Source: Saprospiraceae bacterium (lineage in GTDB: Bacteria; Bacteroidota; Bacteroidia; Chitinophagales; Saprospiraceae). Taken from it: a stretch of DNA of 64,000 nucleotides. Positions 33,698 to 43,938 of this stretch are shown here, in pieces. Position 1 is the stretch's first letter; each line of letters begins with the position of its first letter. A program made the position numbers and the translations under genes. A model generated the notes under the pieces. The model saw only the letters and a list, made by a program, of their open reading frames with translations, did no database searches and had not been told where the DNA came from. Location of the stretch: positions 62,001 through 126,000 of the forward strand of contig JADKBS010000012.1 of the NCBI GenBank assembly GCA_016714985.1, given 5' to 3'.

Positions 33698-36532
33698 TTG
33701 CCCGCAAAGCTAATCATAATTCTTTCTTTTATAATGCTTGCCGCTTTGACGGTCAGGGCACAGGAGCGGCCATTGCCTCCTGGCGTCAGCCCCAGCACCC
33801 GTCCAACCGTGGAAGGCATCCGAACGGACTCCGTGCGCATCGGCCCCGGCCGCAATGGCGGAAGGCCTGCTTTCGACTCGCTGCCGCCCAGTGGCCCAGC
33901 AGGGCCAAGTGCCCGTTCTGCCAACCTCGACAGCATCACCATCTCCCCCGATGCCCTCGAAGACCAGGTCGAATACTCGGCGGTGGACTCCATGTATTTT
34001 GACATCAAAAACAAGCAAATACACCTCTACGGCGAGGCCGAGGTCAAGATGCAGGAGATGTCCGTGAAGGCCAATTACATCCTCATTGACTGGAAGGAAA
34101 ACACCATGACGGCAGAAGGCCAGCGGCTGCCCGGCGGCGGTTGGCTCGGTCGCCCACAGTTCACGCAAGGTGACCAGAATTTCTTTGCTGGCAAGGTTCG
34201 GTACAATTTCAAGTCCTACAAAGGCATCATTTACGACTCGCAGACCAGCCAAGAGGGAATGAACATCGTGAGCGAAAAAGGCAAGTTCTTCGGAGCGGGC
34301 AACGATACCACGAAGCACAACGTCATCTACAACAAAAACGGCATCATAACGACCTGCGACCATGAGCGCCCGCATTTTGGCATCAATGCCAGCAAAATGA
34401 AAGTGGTGCAGGACAAGGTGGCCGTCGTAGGCCCCAGCAACCTCGTCATCGGTGACATACCCACGCCGCTTTGGCTGCCCTTCGGGTTTTTTCCGATGAA
34501 AATCGGGCGAAAAACGGGCCTCATTTTCCCCCGCAACTACGAATACTCGGAGGCTTGGGGCTTTGGCTTGGAGAATGTTGGGTACTACCTGCCCATCAAC
34601 GAAAACATGGACCTCCAACTCACCAGCGATATTTACGTGAAGGGCACTTTCCGCATCCATGCCCTCAGTAATTACCGCAAGCGCTACAAGCACAACGGTC
34701 AGGCCAAGCTCGATTTCTCCTACCAGCGGGTAGAGGATGACTCTGCCAGAATCAGCTATACCCCGGCCTTTGGCATACAATGGAACCATACGCAAGACAG
34801 CAAGGCGCACCCATACCGCAGCTTCGGCGGCAATATCAACCTGCAAACGGGGAATTACCAACGCAACAACCGAACCGATGCCGAGGCAAGGTTCACCAGT
34901 TCGCTCAGCTCCAACATGAGCTATCGGCAGCGCTTCGACAAGCCTTTCGACCTCAGTGCCGCCTTCAACCACTCGCAAAATACCCAGACCCGCAACGTTA
35001 CCATCAGCTTCCCGACGGTGAACTTCCAGACCCAGACCCTTTATCCATTCAAAAGGAAGGTGAAAACGGGCGGCGAGAAATGGTTCGAACGGATACAGAT
35101 GCGCTACTCTTCGGAGGCCAAGAACCAGCTTACGGCCAAGGACACCACCTTGTTCCGCCCCGGCATCCTCGACAGCCTCAAATACGGCGTGCGGCACAAC
35201 GTGACGACCAGCACCAGCTTCAACCTGCTCAAGTATTTCACTTTTTCGCCCAGCGCCACCTACAAGGAAGTCTGGTACTTCAAAACGCAGGAAAAGACCT
35301 TCGACCCCACACTGACCATCGTTTACGATACGATTTACAACGATGACTCCACGGAATTCATCATCGAAAACGATACGTCCCGCTTCGGAACCATCAACAC
35401 GGAGGAAATCGCTGGCTTCAAGCCGCTGCGCCAGTTCAACACGGGCATCAGCATGAGCACCAAGGTATTCGGCACGCTGTTGTTCAAACGGGGCAAAGTG
35501 CGTGGCTTGCGCCACGTCATCACCCCTACCTTCGGCTTCAACTACACCCCCGACTATACGAACCCCGACTGGGGCTATTTCAAGGAGGTGCAGCGTGACC
35601 TGCGGGAAGACGAAAAGCTGCGGTACAGCATCTTTGACAACAACCGCCTCGGCGGCTTCGACCAGCCCAGCACGGGCGGAAAGCAGATGGCGCTGAACTA
35701 CGGCTTCAGCAACTTGTTCGAGGCCAAAATCTTTCAGAAGCGGGACTCTACCCTAAAGAACATCAAGCTGTTCAACTCCATCGGCGTCAATGGCAGCTAC
35801 AATTTTGCTGCCGACTCGATGCAATGGAGCACCGTGAGCATCGGTGGCAACACCAATTTCTTCAACAGCCTCACCTCCTTCCGCTTCAACGTCGTGCTCG
35901 ACCCCTACGACTTCAACCGCAAGACGGGCGCCCGCATCAACCAGCTTGTGAAGGAGACCAGCGGCAATTACCTCCGCCTCAGCACCTGGAGCGTGAACCT
36001 CGGCACCAACCTCACCGTGCAGCGCCTGCGTGACCTCATCAAGGGCGAGGACACCGACAAGAAAGTGGCCAACCAGCCTCCTGCCGCTCGCCCCGGCGAC
36101 GGCGGCAGGGGCGGCAGCACCGAGACCACCGTCGCCGACGTGCTGACCAACCAAGAGGACTTCCTCAGCCTGTTCGAGGATTTCAGCATCCAGCACAACT
36201 TCGCCCTGGGACAGCGGTACAACTCCAAATCGGGAAAGGACACCATCGCTGTCACCGCCCATACTATCTCCAGCCGGGGCAGCATCAAGCTGACGCAAAA
36301 CTGGAACATCATCGTCGGCAACTTCGGCTACGACTTCCAGAACAAGAAAATCACTTATCCCGACTTCGCCTTCGCCCGTGACCTCCACTGCTGGGAAATG
36401 GGCGTGTCGTGGCAGCCGCAGTTCGGCTCCTATAGTTTCTTCATCCGGGTGAAACCCGGCAAGCTGGATTTTATCAATATCCCTTATGGGAAAAGGATAC
36501 AGGATACGGGGGGATTGGGGAGGCGGTTTTAG
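33698..36532 (+). CDS. lptD: LPS assembly protein LptD (OstA-like plus barrel)
   Basis: The frame is open from 33635, but no ATG precedes the signal peptide. TTG 33698 is proposed because it gives MPAKLIIILSFIMLAALTVR before AQERPLPPG, so about 944 residues. An OstA/LptA-like part follows (MYFDIKNKQIHLYGEAEVKM, YILIDWKENTMTAEGQ), then the LptD barrel with PLWLPFGFFPMKIGRKTGLIFP written in the first strands and many aromatic strands to the end. LptD inserts lipopolysaccharide into the outer leaflet. The protein is intact over its whole length. It is divergent from the amidase/MlaD genes. Confidence 0.9.
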   Translation: MPAKLIIILSFIMLAALTVRAQERPLPPGVSPSTRPTVEGIRTDSVRIGPGRNGGRPAFDSLPPSGPAGPSARSANLDSITISPDALEDQVEYSAVDSMYFDIKNKQIHLYGEAEVKMQEMSVKANYILIDWKENTMTAEGQRLPGGGWLGRPQFTQGDQNFFAGKVRYNFKSYKGIIYDSQTSQEGMNIVSEKGKFFGAGNDTTKHNVIYNKNGIITTCDHERPHFGINASKMKVVQDKVAVVGPSNLVIGDIPTPLWLPFGFFPMKIGRKTGLIFPRNYEYSEAWGFGLENVGYYLPINENMDLQLTSDIYVKGTFRIHALSNYRKRYKHNGQAKLDFSYQRVEDDSARISYTPAFGIQWNHTQDSKAHPYRSFGGNINLQTGNYQRNNRTDAEARFTSSLSSNMSYRQRFDKPFDLSAAFNHSQNTQTRNVTISFPTVNFQTQTLYPFKRKVKTGGEKWFERIQMRYSSEAKNQLTAKDTTLFRPGILDSLKYGVRHNVTTSTSFNLLKYFTFSPSATYKEVWYFKTQEKTFDPTLTIVYDTIYNDDSTEFIIENDTSRFGTINTEEIAGFKPLRQFNTGISMSTKVFGTLLFKRGKVRGLRHVITPTFGFNYTPDYTNPDWGYFKEVQRDLREDEKLRYSIFDNNRLGGFDQPSTGGKQMALNYGFSNLFEAKIFQKRDSTLKNIKLFNSIGVNGSYNFAADSMQWSTVSIGGNTNFFNSLTSFRFNVVLDPYDFNRKTGARINQLVKETSGNYLRLSTWSVNLGTNLTVQRLRDLIKGEDTDKKVANQPPAARPGDGGRGGSTETTVADVLTNQEDFLSLFEDFSIQHNFALGQRYNSKSGKDTIAVTAHTISSRGSIKLTQNWNIIVGNFGYDFQNKKITYPDFAFARDLHCWEMGVSWQPQFGSYSFFIRVKPGKLDFINIPYGKRIQDTGGLGRRF

Positions 36533-37083
36533 GCGCCTACTTTGAAGTATGGTTTTGCGTCAAATGTTAAAATTTTGGTTTTTGTGAAAATATTCAACAA
36601 AATGCTTGGATGATTGCCCCCCTCCAATTTATATTTGCCCTAATTGAACGCAAAGAAAATCCTGTTGCCTTATTGGTATTTTAATAGGCCCTATTACTAG
36701 GCCCGCACTCCATACCCATACAGCTACAAGTTGGTTAGGATGAACATATCGCTACTTCCATTTCACGATTGGTATTTTCATGCTTCTTCCTTCCTACTTG
36801 CCATGATGTTTGTTGAATTCGTTCCCTACAAGCCGGGACAGGCTATTCATCATTCATCATTTATCATTTATCATTTATCATTCTTAGTGCCCCGTCCTGC
36901 ATGAGATAGCAACAAAGTATGGCTACTGATAACCGATGACGATTTCGCTGAAAACGTGGCTACACGGGTTCAGGGGATGGCTCATTGCATACCGATTATT
37001 TGGATTTCCTGCACGGCGCTGACGCCTTGGGGTGGGAGGGTCGTGTGTAAAATCATTTTTATTCACCTTCAAAATTTTCCATT
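36533..37083. other. 551-bp gap with a possible promoter and a CATTTAT heptamer array
   Basis: TATATTTG at 36630-36637, with TTG 21 bases upstream, looks like a Bacteroidota promoter for the following giant gene and would give a leader of about 440 bases. Heptamers CATTTAT repeat near 36849-36880. No coding frame or RNA family is recognised in the leader. Confidence 0.45.
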
Positions 37084-39033
37084 ATGAACCGATTTCGAGT
37101 TTCAGATTTGGGAAGTGCATTTCGCTTCCATGCACTTCGTTATACCCTTACGTTCGCTTGTGTTGTTTGGCTCTTCCAATTGGCGAATGGACAGGCTATT
37201 GATTTTTGTGGTGTTTTACCGCCAAATTCTGCTGCTGGTCCCGATCCATCATCTTTTCTTTACGACAGGTTTGGAAACTCCTACGATGCAGCGACACTTA
37301 ACGCTCCAAACGTATCAAACCAAAACTGCACGGCTGGCTACTATCAATTAGAGTTCAATGGTGTACCAGCCAACCTTGAACCGACCATCTGTCAAGTTTT
37401 TGAAGACCTGGCTGCGTTGATTCCACAGAGGGTCAATACTACTACTTGTGGAGATATAATAACTCCAACACCAGTTAAAATATTGGTAGAACCATCAACT
37501 GCAGGAGGCAATGTTTTAGGGCAAGCGTCGCCCCTCTACATACAAACTCCACAGGAATGTGTTGGGCCTGTGACCCTAAGTAGGGTCTATCAAAAATTAA
37601 ATGGTGGGTATTTCAATAATCAAATCGGGTTTGATGGTTTGTTAAAAATCAGAATAAGTCCTCCAAATCCTTGGCATGTAGATTGGACAACTCCTCCTCT
37701 CTCCAATGAGTTTGACCTTTATTCAGTTGTATTGCATGAAGCCTTGCACATTTTAGGTTTCGCTTCTTTAATTGGAGTGAATGGCAATCAAGCAAGTGCA
37801 GCTGGATTTTCAATTTGGGATCAGCTTCTTACCACAACCACTGCCTACAACCCAAATGGTTCAAGTCCAAATATAGAGCCGTTACTTGAAAGCAATTGTA
37901 CCAACAATTGTTGGGACTTGAACAATGGGACTTTTCCAAATGCATCCAGCTTCCAAAATGCTGTTGGTAACAATTGCTCTGCAAACAGCAATTTGGACTT
38001 TGCCATAGGAAACCCACCAATCGCCCCACTTGCAGGAGGGGGAGGAACAATTCCCAATGATAATGGTGCAATGTTACAAATGCTCAGCCACCTTAACTCA
38101 AATTGCAATGGTCAGAACATTGATTATGTAATGCAACCGTCCATTAGCGTTGGGATATCTCGGCGAAATATTACCCAAGCTGAATTGGATATATTATGTG
38201 AAATGGGATTTTCAGTGGGAAACTGTGACGGGTGCTATGTTGCTTCGCAATTTATTTATGAGCCACCACTTGCCCAAGGTTGGGATTTATTTGAATATTG
38301 CTGCACAAAGGATTATTACACATGTGTAAATAAGCCATTAATCATTCCGTTTGAAGAACTATTGTGCAGACACTTCTCAAATTCTACAGGAATGACAATT
38401 TCAGCAGCCTTTGACCATGGACCCAATGCAAATCTTAGCACAGTAAACATTGTAGGAAATACGATTGTGTTTTCTGCCACAGCACAGGGGCGATATTCAA
38501 TAGCCTATACGGTGAAAGGTTGTGATTGCATAATGAATAATTATGTATTTGATTTGTTTGTTGGGCCTTGCCTCGATTGCATTGGAATAGACCCTTGTGA
38601 TAATTTATCTTGCGCAAATGGATTTGAAGATTTTGATGCAACAGGGCTTGGAGGTACAAGTTCTATGACTTTAAACAACGCTCTTGGGGGGCTTTGGGTA
38701 TATGATGGCCCAAACCATCAAAATACTCCTGATGTTTGTCAAGAAACTGGAGGAAATAAATTCATCCAAATTGGGATATTACAATGGGAACCTGAAGGAG
38801 TTGCCATACGTCTTCAAGAGCCTATCGAGCCTGGTTGTAAGGCAGTCATTAGCTTCAAAGCATCAGCTTCTGCTGTATCAGCATTAGATATTTTTGGCAG
38901 TGAAAATCATCCTTGTCACCCATCTGAGTCCTTAATCAATATAGGGTGCATACCTACTGATTGTGGTGGTGAAATATATGACCCAAAGTGCATTGCAACA
39001 GTACCTATCACTAATATTGCATCCCTCACAATC
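37084..39033 (+). CDS. Giant secreted protein, segment 1 of 3: HEXXH metallopeptidase-like part
   Basis: ATG 37084 starts a signal peptide (hydrophobic core YTLTFACVVWLFQLANGQ). The segment carries VVLHEALHILGFASLIG, a zinc metallopeptidase motif (HEXXHxxGF), and later ISRRNITQAELDILCEMGFSVGNC, the layout seen in Bacteroidota exoproteins with this fold. After GFEDFDATGLGG a further domain follows. The frame leaves the product near 39034, where one extra T (or two lost bases) moves the sense reading to the next frame; read on in frame it stops at 39087. Segments 1-3 are one gene of about 1,650 codons. The peptidase activity is predicted from the motif only. Confidence 0.72.
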
Positions 39034-41049
39034 TTGTCCCAACAATCCAAATTTTTCAACAGTCTCATTAACTTGGGAAAACACTGAAGGTTATCCTATC
39101 AACAGTATTATTCTGACACCAGTAAATCCGGGTACTGCTATAGTTATTTTTGTTTTTGTTGACGACATAGTCATCACAAATAATTGTGCCGACGCCTGCT
39201 TCACTACTTCTACCGACTGCCCAGACGTCACCTTTATACCTTGCAATCTTGGAATGGTCCAAACCCACCTCTGGAACTTCGGCGACCAATCCACTAGCAC
39301 GGCAGCAAACCCAACCCACACCTACCAGCAGAACGGCACCTATACCGTGACCCATACCGTGACGGACGACTGTGGCAACACGGACGTCGAAACCTTGCAA
39401 TTAGTCATTAGTTGCCCAACCTTCTTTGCCTGCCCTTGCGGCCCCGGTGGCTTAAATATCGGGGCACCAGGCCAAACGACGTTGTTGTCAAGCCTGGGAT
39501 TCAATGGCTGGTTGCCTTCAGGATGTGTAGCAGTGGATGGCACTCTTGTTATAGACCAGGGCCTTTATGTGCTTTGGTCAGAGTTCAAGATGCAACCAGG
39601 TTCCCAAATCATCATAACCAGTGGGAATATCCTCAATGTAGGCATTTCAGCCTTCAACGGCTGCGAGCAAATGTGGAAAGGCATTAAAGTTGAATCGGGT
39701 GGCACCCTGCTCAGCGGGTACAATGCCATCCGGGACGCACAATTTGGCGTTCACGCACTTGGCGGTTCCAAGCTGTGGGTTCAAAACACCTATTTCGATA
39801 AGGACTATGTAGGCATCTATGGCGAGGGCGGAGGCATTACATTGCTGAACAACCTTAGCGGAAACCAGTTCATCTGCAACGGATCCTTGCTGCCTCCTTA
39901 TTCGGGCCAAACCCCGGCCCCAGCCGGAAAGACCTATGCGGGCATCGCATTGAATTCCGTCAACGGCTTCAGTGTTGGGGTCGAAGGCAATGCTGGCACG
40001 GTGAACACGTTCACTGGCATCCACAACGGCATTGTTGCCATCAACTCCACCTTCAATGCCCACAACTGCAATATATCCAATATGATAGGTACGGGCGATA
40101 GTGGGACTAATATTTGGGCCAATTATGGCAAAGGCGTACTTATGCTCAATTGCCCACAAGGGACCGTTACCCGCAATAGGATAATCACCAATGACCGTGG
40201 CGTGGCCTGTTGGAACTCCAATGCCAAAGTCAACCAGAACAAAATCGGCTCCACCATCACGGGCATCCTGTTCAGGGATGCACCAAACAAAAACCTGGAG
40301 GCCAACTATAATGGTATCAACGCCAGTTGGACTGGTGTGCAAATTACCCGTTGCTCCCCCGCCAACAAACTGATGGTGCTGTACGATACCATTACCAATA
40401 ATGTCAACTATGCCCCTGCCATCGGCGTGGCCAGCAGCTATGTCAATACTGAAGGTAATGCCAGCATTTCCAACAATATCATCAAGGCCAATGGCGGCTC
40501 GCATGGCATATCCCTTACCAGTTCCTGGACCTTCAAGGTGAACGACAACAGTATCAAATCATTAGGCAGCGGTGTTGACTTTGCTGGCCTGCATTTCTGG
40601 AACAGCAAGCACTGCCAGGTCAGGAACAACAAGGTGGTAGGGCCTAACGTGCTCGGCTACAATGGCATTTATGCCTACAATACCCCCGATATGCTTTATT
40701 GTTGCAACAATGTTGGCTTTACCAGGAATGGCGTTCGGTTCCAAGGCGGTTGCGACGAGACCAGGCTCGGCACCACCCAGTTCGGCAACCATTTCCATGG
40801 CCTGCGCTACGATGGCTCCGGTGTCACTGGAAAACAGGAATGGATGGGCAATTCCTGGAATGCTAACTGCTTGGACTATGATGCTTCGCATGCAGGTGAT
40901 GCTCTTTTGTCACCATATTTTGTTTCACCTGACCAAGTACCAAATGATGCTGACCCATCTATAGCAAGTGGCGACTGGTTCACAGTGCTTCAAAAAACCA
41001 GCCCCACCTGCGGCAGTTGGTCAAACTGCGGGAACTGGATTGGATACCC
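39034..41049 (+). CDS. Giant secreted protein, segment 2 of 3: PKD domain and beta-helix
   Basis: In the second frame (open 38963-41080) the chain continues as CPNNPNFSTVSLTWENTEG. A PKD domain follows (LWNFGDQSTSTAANPTHTY, NGTYTVTHTVTDDCG). Then come about 450 residues with the regular short strands and Asn-rich turns of a right-handed beta-helix (GNQFICNGS, NTFTGIHNGIVAINSTFNAH, SISNNIIKANGGSHGI, HCQVRNNKVVG). Such helices bind polysaccharide or act as adhesin stalks. The frame leaves again near 41047 in a C run, where one C appears to be missing. Confidence 0.72.
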
Positions 41050-42057
41050 GCTGAGACCTCCGATGACGACTCCCTCGTAACCGACGGTGGGCTGGAACTG
41101 CTCAAGCACGGGGAGGTAATGCAATGGCTGGGCGAGCAGCGGCTCTATGCAAAAATGATGGAAACCCCGTCGCTCTATACTGGCAATACCTTGTTTCAGG
41201 GCTTCAAGACGGCGAGGGCCAACACCGATATTGGACAATTGTACGCCATTGAATCGGGCATAAAAGCGGCTTGGGAGTATTCCAGCACCTTAGGCGCAAC
41301 CATGGACAGCCATTACCAAACCATCAACAACCTGATGGCCCAATTGGATGGTCTAAACACCCAGATGATTAGTGCCACGCCACAAGACAGCCTCCAAATC
41401 CTTAACCAGAAAACGGCCTTGTTGGCCAACTTGAACAATACTACAAACGCCTACCAGCAGGCAGAAAACAGTTTCGAGCAGGGTGCAAAATCGCAACTGC
41501 AAAGCCTGAAATTGAGCAATGAGGGCCTGAGTGTTGAATTCCATCCAGCAGTCAACAAAAAAGCCTTCAACAATTATTTAATGGCGTATTGGCTATCGGG
41601 CAATACCCTGCCACAGGCCAGCTTGACCGAGCTATACAAAATCGGCCAAGAATGCCCGTTGATTGGTGGCAACGCCGTGTTCGAGGCCAGGGACCTTTAC
41701 GAACTGGCTGCCAATACAGAGGTGTATTGGGAGAAATTGGAAGATTGCGAACTGCCGCCTACTACTGGACGGGAAAAACCTGGAGAGTCTATTCAGCCAA
41801 CCAGTGTAGGGAATGGTTCGCAAGCAAAAGTTTTCCCAAACCCGACTGCTGGTGAACTAACCGTGGATGTTATCGCTCTAGGGGAGTTCACAGGTACAGC
41901 AACCATCCACGACCTTAGTGGCAGGGTTGTACTCACAACGCAGATTACTACTGGCGTGAACAAATTACGGCTCAACCTAAAAGACGGGATTTACATAGTC
42001 AGCATTGCTGGCAAAGAGGGTATAATATCCAGGAGCAAGGTGGTGATTATGCGATAA
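41050..42057 (+). CDS. Giant secreted protein, segment 3 of 3: helical region and T9SS sorting domain
   Basis: The third frame (open 41017-42057) continues AETSDDDSLVTDGGLELLKH, then a helical region of about 200 residues with long Gln/Asn/Leu helices (INNLMAQLDGLNTQMIS, LLANLNNTTNAYQQAENSF). It ends in a T9SS type A sorting domain (AKVFPNPTAGELTVDVI to SRSKVVIMR). The gene ends just before a strong terminator. The same sorting-domain type closes the next gene. Confidence 0.75.
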   Translation, partial: AETSDDDSLVTDGGLELLKHGEVMQWLGEQRLYAKMMETPSLYTGNTLFQGFKTARANTDIGQLYAIESGIKAAWEYSSTLGATMDSHYQTINNLMAQLDGLNTQMISATPQDSLQILNQKTALLANLNNTTNAYQQAENSFEQGAKSQLQSLKLSNEGLSVEFHPAVNKKAFNNYLMAYWLSGNTLPQASLTELYKIGQECPLIGGNAVFEARDLYELAANTEVYWEKLEDCELPPTTGREKPGESIQPTSVGNGSQAKVFPNPTAGELTVDVIALGEFTGTATIHDLSGRVVLTTQITTGVNKLRLNLKDGIYIVSIAGKEGIISRSKVVIMR

Positions 42058-42072
42058 AAGAACTAATTTTGA

Positions 42073-42102
42073 TGGCGTGGCCGTCTTGTGGCGGCCACGC
42101 CA
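42073..42102 (+). terminator. Terminator-like hairpin after the giant secreted gene
   Basis: An 11-bp perfect stem (TGGCGTGGCCG with CGGCCACGCCA) around an 8-nt loop, followed by an AT-rich stretch without a clean T run. It separates the giant gene from the first paralogue, ten bases before that start. Confidence 0.65.
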
Positions 42103-42111
42103 TTTATATTT

Positions 42112-43881
42112 ATGAAAATGAAAAGACCAATAGTTTTCTTCTTTGGATTTGTCCTTCTAACAAACCTCAATGCTCAAAAGACCGACCATGATTGGTTGTT
42201 GGGCTTTTGCATTGGTTGCAACATCAATGACTCCATACATGGTGTAAGCCATCTTGATTTTAATTCGGAACCACCTGATGCCTTCCATGAATTTATTGAG
42301 TTCAGCTTTAATGTTTGCAATATTTCCATCAGTAATGCGGAGGGAATTCTCCAATTTTATTCTAACTGTTTCGATATTTTTAATGCAGGGAATGAAAAAT
42401 TAAGCAATAGCAATGGATTCAACAGTTATCCTTTCCATAACGGTTACGATACTGGCTTACCTATGGTGCAAGGAATGATTGGTTTCGAGTCGTCAAGTAA
42501 TCCAAATGAATACTTTCTCCTGCACATGAAGTTTGATGTTGAACCACTTCCTGAAGAACTGCTCATATTTGGCGTAGGGCTTTACTTTTCAAAGATTGAC
42601 ATGAACGGCGACAACGGCCTTGGGCAGATGAATATAAAAGGAGTTCCAATTGTTCAGGACACATTGGGATGGGGTGCCATAACAGCTACCCGTCATGCCA
42701 ACGGGCGTGACTGGTGGGTCGTTCTCCCAGAGTTCAATTCGAACCGGTACTATAGGATTTTGGTCACTCCAGAGGGGCCGCAACTCATTGGTAACCAAAT
42801 AGTTGGAGACACGACCATCAGCGACCTACAACAGGCTGTTTTTTCACCAGATGGTAACTGGTATGTCAGGAATACGATTTTGGGAAGCGCTGATGTGGAC
42901 GATTATTTGGATATCTACCATTTTGACAGGTGTTCGGGGCTATTAAGCGACCATATCCGGTTCCCTTATGGCAATGGTGTGAACGCAGGAGGTGGGGTGG
43001 CCATTTCGCCGAACAACAGATTCTTGTATGTAAGCCATCGGAACCATGTTTATCAATATGACTTGTTGTCATCAGATATACCATCTACAAAGGATACGTT
43101 GGCTATCTATGATGGTTATCTCGATAATGGCTTTAACCCGACCAGCTTTTTTTTTGGCTCAGTTACACCAGACGGAAAAATATACCTGAACACAACTACA
43201 GGGACACAATGGCTACATGTTGTACACCACCCAAATAATCAAGGAGCAGCTTGCAACTTCCAGCAAAGGGGGCAGCACCTACCGACCGTCAATGCCTTCA
43301 CCCTCCCCAACTTCCCCAACTACCGCCTTGGCCCCTTGGACGGCTCGCCCTGCGACACGCTCAGCATTGACAACCACCCGCTGGCGGGCTTCCGCTTCGA
43401 TGTGGACACTTTGGAACTGCTCAAAGTGGCCTTTACTGATGTGTCGTGGTACGAGCCGGAGGTATGGCACTGGGATTTTGGAGATGGCAGCACCTCCAGC
43501 GAGGTGAACCCAGTGCATGTATTCCCTGCATCAGGCACTTACAACGTGTGCATGACGGTCAGCAATCAATACGACAGCGACACGGTGTGCAGGGAGGTGA
43601 CGGTCGGCGTATCGGCAAATGAGTACGGTTTGAACCAAGAGAAAGGCATTAGGTATTACCCCAATCCCACTACTGGTGAACTTACCATCGAAGTCAGCAC
43701 CGCCGAAGGCTTCATGGGCCAGGTAATTATATATGACATGAGCGGCAAAACTGCTTTTAAGGGCAAAATCGAAGCTGGCAACAATAAACTACAGCTACCA
43801 TTGCAGGATGGAATCTATTTCGTCACTGTGTCCGGTAAGGAAGGCATACTTAGTCGAACCAAGGTGGTGATATTGCGCTAA
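42112..43881 (+). CDS. Secreted propeller-PKD protein with T9SS sorting domain (paralogue A)
   Basis: The 589-residue protein has a signal peptide (MKMKRPIVFFFGFVLLTNLNA) followed by QKTDHDWLLGF, a beta-propeller-like region of about 400 residues with repeated motifs (LQFYSNCFDIFNAGNEKL, ATRHANGRDWWVVLPEFNSN, QAVFSPDGNWYVRN, GGGVAISPNNRFLYVSH, FGSVTPDGKIYLNT). A PKD domain comes next (WHWDFGDGSTSSEVNPVHVF), then a sorting domain (GIRYYPNPTTGELTIEVS to SRTKVVILR). It is intact. Two further copies follow in tandem. Function is unknown; the layout is common among exoproteins of Saprospirales. Confidence 0.88.
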   Translation: MKMKRPIVFFFGFVLLTNLNAQKTDHDWLLGFCIGCNINDSIHGVSHLDFNSEPPDAFHEFIEFSFNVCNISISNAEGILQFYSNCFDIFNAGNEKLSNSNGFNSYPFHNGYDTGLPMVQGMIGFESSSNPNEYFLLHMKFDVEPLPEELLIFGVGLYFSKIDMNGDNGLGQMNIKGVPIVQDTLGWGAITATRHANGRDWWVVLPEFNSNRYYRILVTPEGPQLIGNQIVGDTTISDLQQAVFSPDGNWYVRNTILGSADVDDYLDIYHFDRCSGLLSDHIRFPYGNGVNAGGGVAISPNNRFLYVSHRNHVYQYDLLSSDIPSTKDTLAIYDGYLDNGFNPTSFFFGSVTPDGKIYLNTTTGTQWLHVVHHPNNQGAACNFQQRGQHLPTVNAFTLPNFPNYRLGPLDGSPCDTLSIDNHPLAGFRFDVDTLELLKVAFTDVSWYEPEVWHWDFGDGSTSSEVNPVHVFPASGTYNVCMTVSNQYDSDTVCREVTVGVSANEYGLNQEKGIRYYPNPTTGELTIEVSTAEGFMGQVIIYDMSGKTAFKGKIEAGNNKLQLPLQDGIYFVTVSGKEGILSRTKVVILR

Positions 43882-43938
43882 AAACCTATCTTTGGTGGCA
43901 TGGATGTTTTTATGGCATCTATGCAATTTTTTTTCAAC

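Noticed and set aside
33710..35515. 601-codon minus-strand frame opposite lptD
   Set aside because: Antisense shadow; the sense strand is a full LptD protein with OstA and barrel regions.
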